Assembly (NCBI GenBank): GCA_029256645.1
Contig: JAQSXM010000126.1
Span: forward strand, 1 to 8,376
DNA: 8,376 nt
Origin: Sporomusa sp.
GTDB taxonomy: Bacteria > Bacillota_C > Negativicutes > Sporomusales > Sporomusaceae
Direction of reading: 5' to 3'
Numbering within the stretch: position 1 is the stretch's first letter; each line of letters begins with the position of its first letter. Positions 5,029-8,376 of this stretch are shown here, piece by piece. A program made the position numbers and the translations under genes. Under the pieces are notes generated by a model. The model was not told the DNA's origin. It saw only the letters and a program-made list of their open reading frames with translations, and made no database searches.

Positions 5029-5643
5029 GTGCCCATTATGAGGAAAGTAATAGTAATTATTATGGGCTGCATCATTCTGTTGAATGGTGCACTAGATATT
5101 GGCTATACAACATGTTTGGCCAGTCAAAATAGGCTATGCCCTGAAGAACTATGGATGGAGTTAGATGTTTCTGCAGAGCAAAGGAAACGTATTGACGAAA
5201 TGATTGACTATGCAGCTACCGAATTATTAAAGAATCAACCAAACTTAAAAAACGCCAGCATGTTGGATCTCTTAGAATTTGAGAATCTGGTGAATGACAG
5301 GAGAAACCGGGTAAATGAAATGATCTCAAAAATATTAACAATAGAACAGCAATACGCATTCGATAACCAATTACAAATACAAGAACAAACCAGAGACCTT
5401 TCTACCATGTCCCTCTTGAGTTTAAATCTTACTGAAACGCAACAGCCACTCGTACTCTATTCATTAATCGGGTCTCAAAAACAAGTTTGGTCCATTATTT
5501 CAGATAAAAAGCTCTCCTGGGAAGAACGAAGGAAAAAGTTAAAAAAGGTGGACACAATTAACAAACTGCAAAAGCTGTTAACCAAAGACCAAATAGATAA
5601 ATTGAAAATATGGTCGAATTTACTAAACCGCTTTAAAACGTAG
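5029..5643 (+). CDS. Exported helical protein with LTxxQ-like motifs (Spy/CpxP-like)
   Basis: A 204-residue protein beginning with a signal peptide (basic MRK, hydrophobic VIVIIMGCIILL, possible cleavage after CLA at 31), so it should be periplasmic. The mature part is all-helical and charged and carries four motifs of the LTxxQ type: VSAEQ (47-51), LTIEQ (103-107), LTETQ (134-138) and LTKDQ (184-188). LTxxQ motifs define the Spy/CpxP family of periplasmic chaperones and stress sensors, so an envelope-stress or chaperone role is likely, though family membership rests on motifs only. The protein is longer than Spy. The GTG at 5029 is used with AAGGAG (5011-5016) at a rather long 12-base spacing; ATG 5038 is the alternative. 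A weak 5-bp hairpin with TTTATAT follows the stop (5642-5662). It lies 66 bp upstream of the LpxA-like gene on the same strand. Confidence 0.72.
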   Translation: MPIMRKVIVIIMGCIILLNGALDIGYTTCLASQNRLCPEELWMELDVSAEQRKRIDEMIDYAATELLKNQPNLKNASMLDLLEFENLVNDRRNRVNEMISKILTIEQQYAFDNQLQIQEQTRDLSTMSLLSLNLTETQQPLVLYSLIGSQKQVWSIISDKKLSWEERRKKLKKVDTINKLQKLLTKDQIDKLKIWSNLLNRFKT

Positions 5644-5709
5644 AGTTAGCACTCTTTTATATACTAAGGACAGACTAAACTAAAAATTTGTAAGTTGAGG
5701 TAATTTTAT

Positions 5710-6531
5710 ATGGAAGAGACAATGAGTTTTCAAGCACAATGCCTGTCTGTTAATACCACGAGTAAAAAAAGTATTGTCATTGGCCCCGGTGCTATTATCG
5801 GCAAAGATGTTGTCATTGGTGAAGGAACTAAAATCGGGGCACATGCAATGATTGCCGGCCGGACAATAATTGGCAACAACTGTATTATTCACCCGCATGC
5901 AGCAATTGCGGCTGGACCATTCGACCGCCAACACGCTAAGGAAAATTTGGTTATTATCGGTGACAATACCCAAATTCGCGAATTTGTCACAATTAATGGT
6001 TCAACTGAAAAAGGCCTAAAAACGCAGATCGGCTCACATTGCCTAATATCAGCATACAGTCAGATTGATTCCAACTGTATTATTGGAGATTTTGTAGTAC
6101 TCTCCAACGCAGTAAAACTTGCCGCCCATGCGGAAGTAGAAAACCGGGCCGTTATCGGTGGATTGGCAATCATTCATCCGTTTATAAAAATTGGGAGAAG
6201 TGCTATGATCGGCGGTATTTCTAAAATAATCCATGATGTCCCTCCTTTTATCCTGGTTAATGGTAATCCAGCACAAGCATTCGGCATTAATTTGATTGGT
6301 ATGAGACGTGCGGGAATAAGCGAAAACAAACGTCGGATCATAAAAAAAGCTTACAAAATTCTCTATCTCCCAGGATTGAGTGTTGCCAGCGCTTTAGAGG
6401 TAATGGAAGAACAGCTTGTTCTATGTGAAGAATTGAAATATTTTATGGATTTTTTGCGCAGCAATAACAGAGAGATTTGCGGCAAAGGCAAAGCCTACAA
6501 ATCAAAACTACGCTCAACACAGGTTAACTAA
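5710..6531 (+). CDS. LpxA-type left-handed beta-helix acyltransferase homologue lacking the catalytic His
   Basis: LpxA transfers a 3-hydroxyacyl chain from ACP to UDP-GlcNAc, the first step of lipid A synthesis in the cytoplasm. This 273-residue protein shows the whole LpxA layout: hexapeptide repeats (about 22-175, e.g. IGPGAIIGKDVVIGEGTKIG), IREFVTI (89-95), VPPF...NGNPAQAFGIN (177-194), and a C-terminal helical domain starting GMRRAGISENKRRI. An ungapped alignment from memory of residues 105-126 with E. coli LpxA puts Gln118 at His122 and Ser121 at catalytic His125. The His144 and His160 positions are kept (H140, H156), as is Asp74 (D72). It is therefore either a specialised paralogue or catalytically altered. 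The gene is not next to lpxC, fabZ, lpxB or lpxD as true lpxA usually is. ATG 5710 has TTGAGGT eight bases upstream; ATG 5722 is an alternative. Confidence 0.9.
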   Translation: MEETMSFQAQCLSVNTTSKKSIVIGPGAIIGKDVVIGEGTKIGAHAMIAGRTIIGNNCIIHPHAAIAAGPFDRQHAKENLVIIGDNTQIREFVTINGSTEKGLKTQIGSHCLISAYSQIDSNCIIGDFVVLSNAVKLAAHAEVENRAVIGGLAIIHPFIKIGRSAMIGGISKIIHDVPPFILVNGNPAQAFGINLIGMRRAGISENKRRIIKKAYKILYLPGLSVASALEVMEEQLVLCEELKYFMDFLRSNNREICGKGKAYKSKLRSTQVN

Positions 6532-6544
6532 CACTGCACGCTAA

Positions 6545-6564
6545 CATAATGCATTTACGCATAC
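6545..6564 (+). promoter_or_regulatory. Possible promoter and operator-like core upstream of the beta-barrel gene
   Basis: CATAAT (6545-6550) could serve as a -10 but lacks a clear -35. It is followed five bases later by TACGCATAC (6556-6564), which fits the TACGYATRC core found at the marR region; 12 of 19 bases match the marR site when flanks are included. TTAC/GTAA-ended imperfect symmetry extends towards 6592. A single copy could be chance. Confidence 0.25.
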
Positions 6565-6601
6565 TTAGCCCTTAATAACTAATGTATTGTAAGGTGGGTT
6601 T

Positions 6602-7180
6602 ATGTTAAAAAAAGTTTTTAGTTTATTATTCATAATATTTAGCATTCCCTCTGCGGTTTGTCTGTCAAACCTGACAGTGGATGACTACTCTTCAGAAAAC
6701 TTCTCCATTGACTTTCATCTCGGCATCCCCGATAATCACAGTACTATAGACCAGTTATACACCCGCTATATTTTTACGGCAGGCTTAGGGTCTGGATTTG
6801 CCGGACAATATGTCTATCAAGATGCGCAAACAGAAAACGATGGCAACCGGATAAAATCAACACAGATAAATATACTTAAATCCTATCATAAAGGGCTTTC
6901 ATTTTTGATAGGCTCTTCTCAGACTGAACTTGTGGGCAATTATTCACGCATCGACATCGTTGCAGGAGTTCAGGGCACTGTTTATATAGGCTCCAAGACC
7001 CGGGCCTATACCAGTATGTCTATCGGCACTGGTGTTACCAGCTATTCGTTCTCTATTGGCTACAGTCTCACTCCCAATACTGAACTCAAATTAAATTACA
7101 GCGACTTAAGATATAAAGATTTAGCTCCGGAAGTCATTACTGTAAAAATTCCTCACGGAGGCATAGTCTATAGTTTTTAA
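6602..7180 (+). CDS. Predicted small outer-membrane beta-barrel protein
   Basis: A 192-residue exported protein. It has a Sec signal peptide (MLKK, hydrophobic to about 18, likely cleavage near SAVC-LS) and a mature part made of alternating polar/aromatic strands, for example TRYIFTAGLGSGF, STQINILKSY, TRAYTSMSIGTG, TSYSFSIGYSL and TELKLNYSDLRY. It ends in VYSF with a C-terminal phenylalanine, the usual signal for BAM-dependent outer-membrane insertion. Roughly eight strands can be counted. The family is not recognised and the function is unknown; a small structural or adhesion-like barrel is plausible. AAGGTGG lies four bases before the ATG. The next gene starts 27 bp downstream, so they are co-transcribed. 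Confidence 0.75.
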   Translation: MLKKVFSLLFIIFSIPSAVCLSNLTVDDYSSENFSIDFHLGIPDNHSTIDQLYTRYIFTAGLGSGFAGQYVYQDAQTENDGNRIKSTQINILKSYHKGLSFLIGSSQTELVGNYSRIDIVAGVQGTVYIGSKTRAYTSMSIGTGVTSYSFSIGYSLTPNTELKLNYSDLRYKDLAPEVITVKIPHGGIVYSF

Positions 7181-7207
7181 ATATATTATGGGCAGGAGAA
7201 CAATATC

Positions 7208-7756
7208 ATGAAACGCACTTTATATTCCTTAGCTTTTGCTGTCCTATCGCTGTTAAGTTTAATTACAAGTGCAAATGCAGCAGCACCATTACCACATGGT
7301 TTCAGAGGGTTAGTCTGGGGACAAGCACTGGAAGATTTTACAGAAAAAAACAGTATGCAGGACACATCGTCAGCTTTTGAAGACAAGTTTCTGGGAAAGA
7401 ACGAAACAGCATACAAACGCTTACATGATGACAATATCATTGGCGGAGTAAAATTTACCGCTGTTACCTATATTTTTTGGCGTGACAAATTCAAAGCCAT
7501 AACCGCTTATACTGCGGGAAGCGATAAATTCACTCAATTAATAAATTTAACAAAAAAAAATTTCGGACGTCCGAAATCCATAGAAGAAAATCAATACTGC
7601 AAGCGTGTTATCTGGTCAGATAAACAAACTGAGTTAGTAATTACAATGGCAGGAGATGATCATCCAGTTCATCTTTATATGAGGTCACTTGCAATTGAAA
7701 ATTTAGAAAACCGCTGGGAAAAGGCTAGCAAATCACCCACTCATACTGAGTTGTGA
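7208..7756 (+). CDS. Secreted protein of unknown function with a GFRGLVWG motif
   Basis: A 182-residue protein with a clear signal peptide and an ANA cleavage site at about 22-24. The mature protein starts with GFRGLVWGQALEDF (31-44). It continues with a mixed alpha/beta pattern: VTYIFWRDKFKAITAYTAG, a helix FTQLINLTKKNFGRPKSI, and VIWSDKQTELVIT. This FRGxxWG-type arrangement recurs in uncharacterised periplasmic proteins of anaerobes, as far as I recall; no activity is known. One cysteine (C131) remains in the mature part. AGGAG lies nine bases before the ATG. A run of nine A (7552-7560) within the Lys-Lys codons could allow slippage. It sits between two beta-barrel-like genes with gaps of 27 and 40 bp, so a periplasmic partner role is plausible. 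Confidence 0.78.
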   Translation: MKRTLYSLAFAVLSLLSLITSANAAAPLPHGFRGLVWGQALEDFTEKNSMQDTSSAFEDKFLGKNETAYKRLHDDNIIGGVKFTAVTYIFWRDKFKAITAYTAGSDKFTQLINLTKKNFGRPKSIEENQYCKRVIWSDKQTELVITMAGDDHPVHLYMRSLAIENLENRWEKASKSPTHTEL

Positions 7757-7796
7757 TTAAGAATACGGCTAACCTTACATTTAGAGGAGGGTCTTT

Positions 7797-8297
7797 ATGA
7801 AAAAAGTTATGTTCCTACTTACATTGTTGCTGCTTATTACTGTCTGCACTGCCTTGGCAGCTCCCATCAATTCTTTGGAGAAGCAACAAATGGCAGTAGG
7901 TATCGTCGGGGGGAATGTCACAAATACTTACTATCTTGAAGACAAAGTGACCAATAATCTAAGTATAGGGATACAGTATATCGATGGTGACATTGACAGT
8001 TATGGACAAATAGACTTTTCGAATAACGCCAGTCCGGTAACTACTCCCAAATTGATTATTGGTAACAGGGATTTTCGCTCAGGTTCAACAACATATATAG
8101 GTGCTTCTGTAAGTGCTCCTATGAATGAAGATTTTGCCGGTTATGCGATTGCGCTTTTCGGTAAAAGTCTTCAAGAATTGCAGTTGGGCGTTACAAGCGA
8201 ATTAAACGAGTCCGTGTTCATGAATTTAAACTATCGCCTAGTAGAGCATCATGGCACTAAAAAAGGTATCGGCCTTGGAATAGGCTTTCGCCTTTAA
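7797..8297 (+). CDS. Predicted small outer-membrane beta-barrel protein
   Basis: A 166-residue exported protein with a typical signal peptide (MKK, leucine-rich core, ALA cleavage site at about 19-21). The mature part is dominated by short alternating strands with Gly turns: MAVGIVGGNVTNTYYLEDKV, NLSIGIQYIDGDID, PKLIIGNRDFRSGS, TTYIGASVSAP, YAIALFGKS, ELQLGVTSEL, SVFMNLNYRLVEH and KGIGLGIGFRL. The final strand ends FRL, so an aromatic residue sits at the third position from the end instead of the very end, slightly off the classic insertion signal. GAGGAGG lies six bases upstream of the ATG. I recognise no named family. It belongs to the same run of exported products as its neighbours. Confidence 0.72.
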   Translation: MKKVMFLLTLLLLITVCTALAAPINSLEKQQMAVGIVGGNVTNTYYLEDKVTNNLSIGIQYIDGDIDSYGQIDFSNNASPVTTPKLIIGNRDFRSGSTTYIGASVSAPMNEDFAGYAIALFGKSLQELQLGVTSELNESVFMNLNYRLVEHHGTKKGIGLGIGFRL

Positions 8298-8314
8298 TCG
8301 CAAGGACGGTTGCT

Positions 8315-8376
8315 ATGAAAAGAAAAAGTATCTTGTTAGCCTTAACTTTACTGCTTTTTGCTTCAGTAACTTTTGC
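8315..8376 (+). CDS. Start of an exported protein, cut by the window end
   Basis: An ATG at 8315 opens a frame encoding MKRKSILLALTLLLFASVTF and then a codon beginning GC (Ala), a complete-looking signal peptide core with no stop before the window ends. AGGA lies nine bases upstream. It begins 17 bp after the preceding stop codon, so it continues the same operon. Nothing can be said about the mature protein. Confidence 0.7.
   Translation, partial: MKRKSILLALTLLLFASVTF

Noticed and set aside
5680..6276. Minus-strand ORFs opposite the LpxA-like gene
   Set aside because: They are shadows of a gene with strong family motifs on the plus strand and have no ribosome-binding sites.
7552..7560. Run of nine A as a phase-variation switch
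   Set aside because: The frame is intact and such runs are common in AT-rich genes; nothing else suggests variation. It is only noted in the gene entry.

Overview
The window looks like a chromosomal segment of a diderm (outer-membrane-bearing) Firmicute, most likely Negativicutes of the Sporomusa/Pelosinus type. This is inference. Base composition is moderately AT-rich and ribosome-binding sites are strong and Firmicute-like (GGAGG, GAGGAGG). An OhrR-like MarR regulator and a sirtuin sit beside an LpxA-family protein, a Spy/CpxP-like periplasmic protein and several small exported beta-barrel-like proteins that need an outer membrane. No rRNA, tRNA, CRISPR array or complete insertion sequence was seen.

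Left part (1-2200), all on the minus strand: a MarR-family repressor with a near-consensus promoter and an operator-like dyad just past its -10; then a second promoter with the same operator core at almost the same spacing. The second promoter points at a probable leftward operon: a 34-residue small ORF with a good ribosome-binding site, a 103-residue unknown protein, and a Sir2 deacylase. The core TACGYATRC occurs four times in the same orientation within about 760 bp, which suggests a local MarR regulon.

Middle (2200-5030): a plus-strand metallophosphoesterase with a polytopic membrane domain, an internal twin-arginine motif and an extracytoplasmic calcineurin-like domain. After it comes a minus-strand coiled-coil protein of unknown function, bracketed by two REP-like hairpin elements whose cores are inverted relative to each other while their tails run in the same direction. 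Two long perfect or near-perfect hairpins lie upstream of that gene.

Right part (5029-8376), all on the plus strand: an envelope cluster. It encodes a secreted helical protein with four LTxxQ-like motifs (Spy/CpxP-like), a stand-alone LpxA-type protein in which the positions of E. coli His122 and catalytic His125 read Gln and Ser, two predicted outer-membrane beta-barrel proteins, a secreted GFRGLVWG-motif protein between them, and the signal peptide of a further exported protein cut by the window end. The genes are closely spaced and at least the last four probably form one transcription unit.

The points most worth checking are the MarR operator series with its small-ORF target, the LpxA-like protein without its catalytic histidine, and the flipped-core repeats around the coiled-coil gene.
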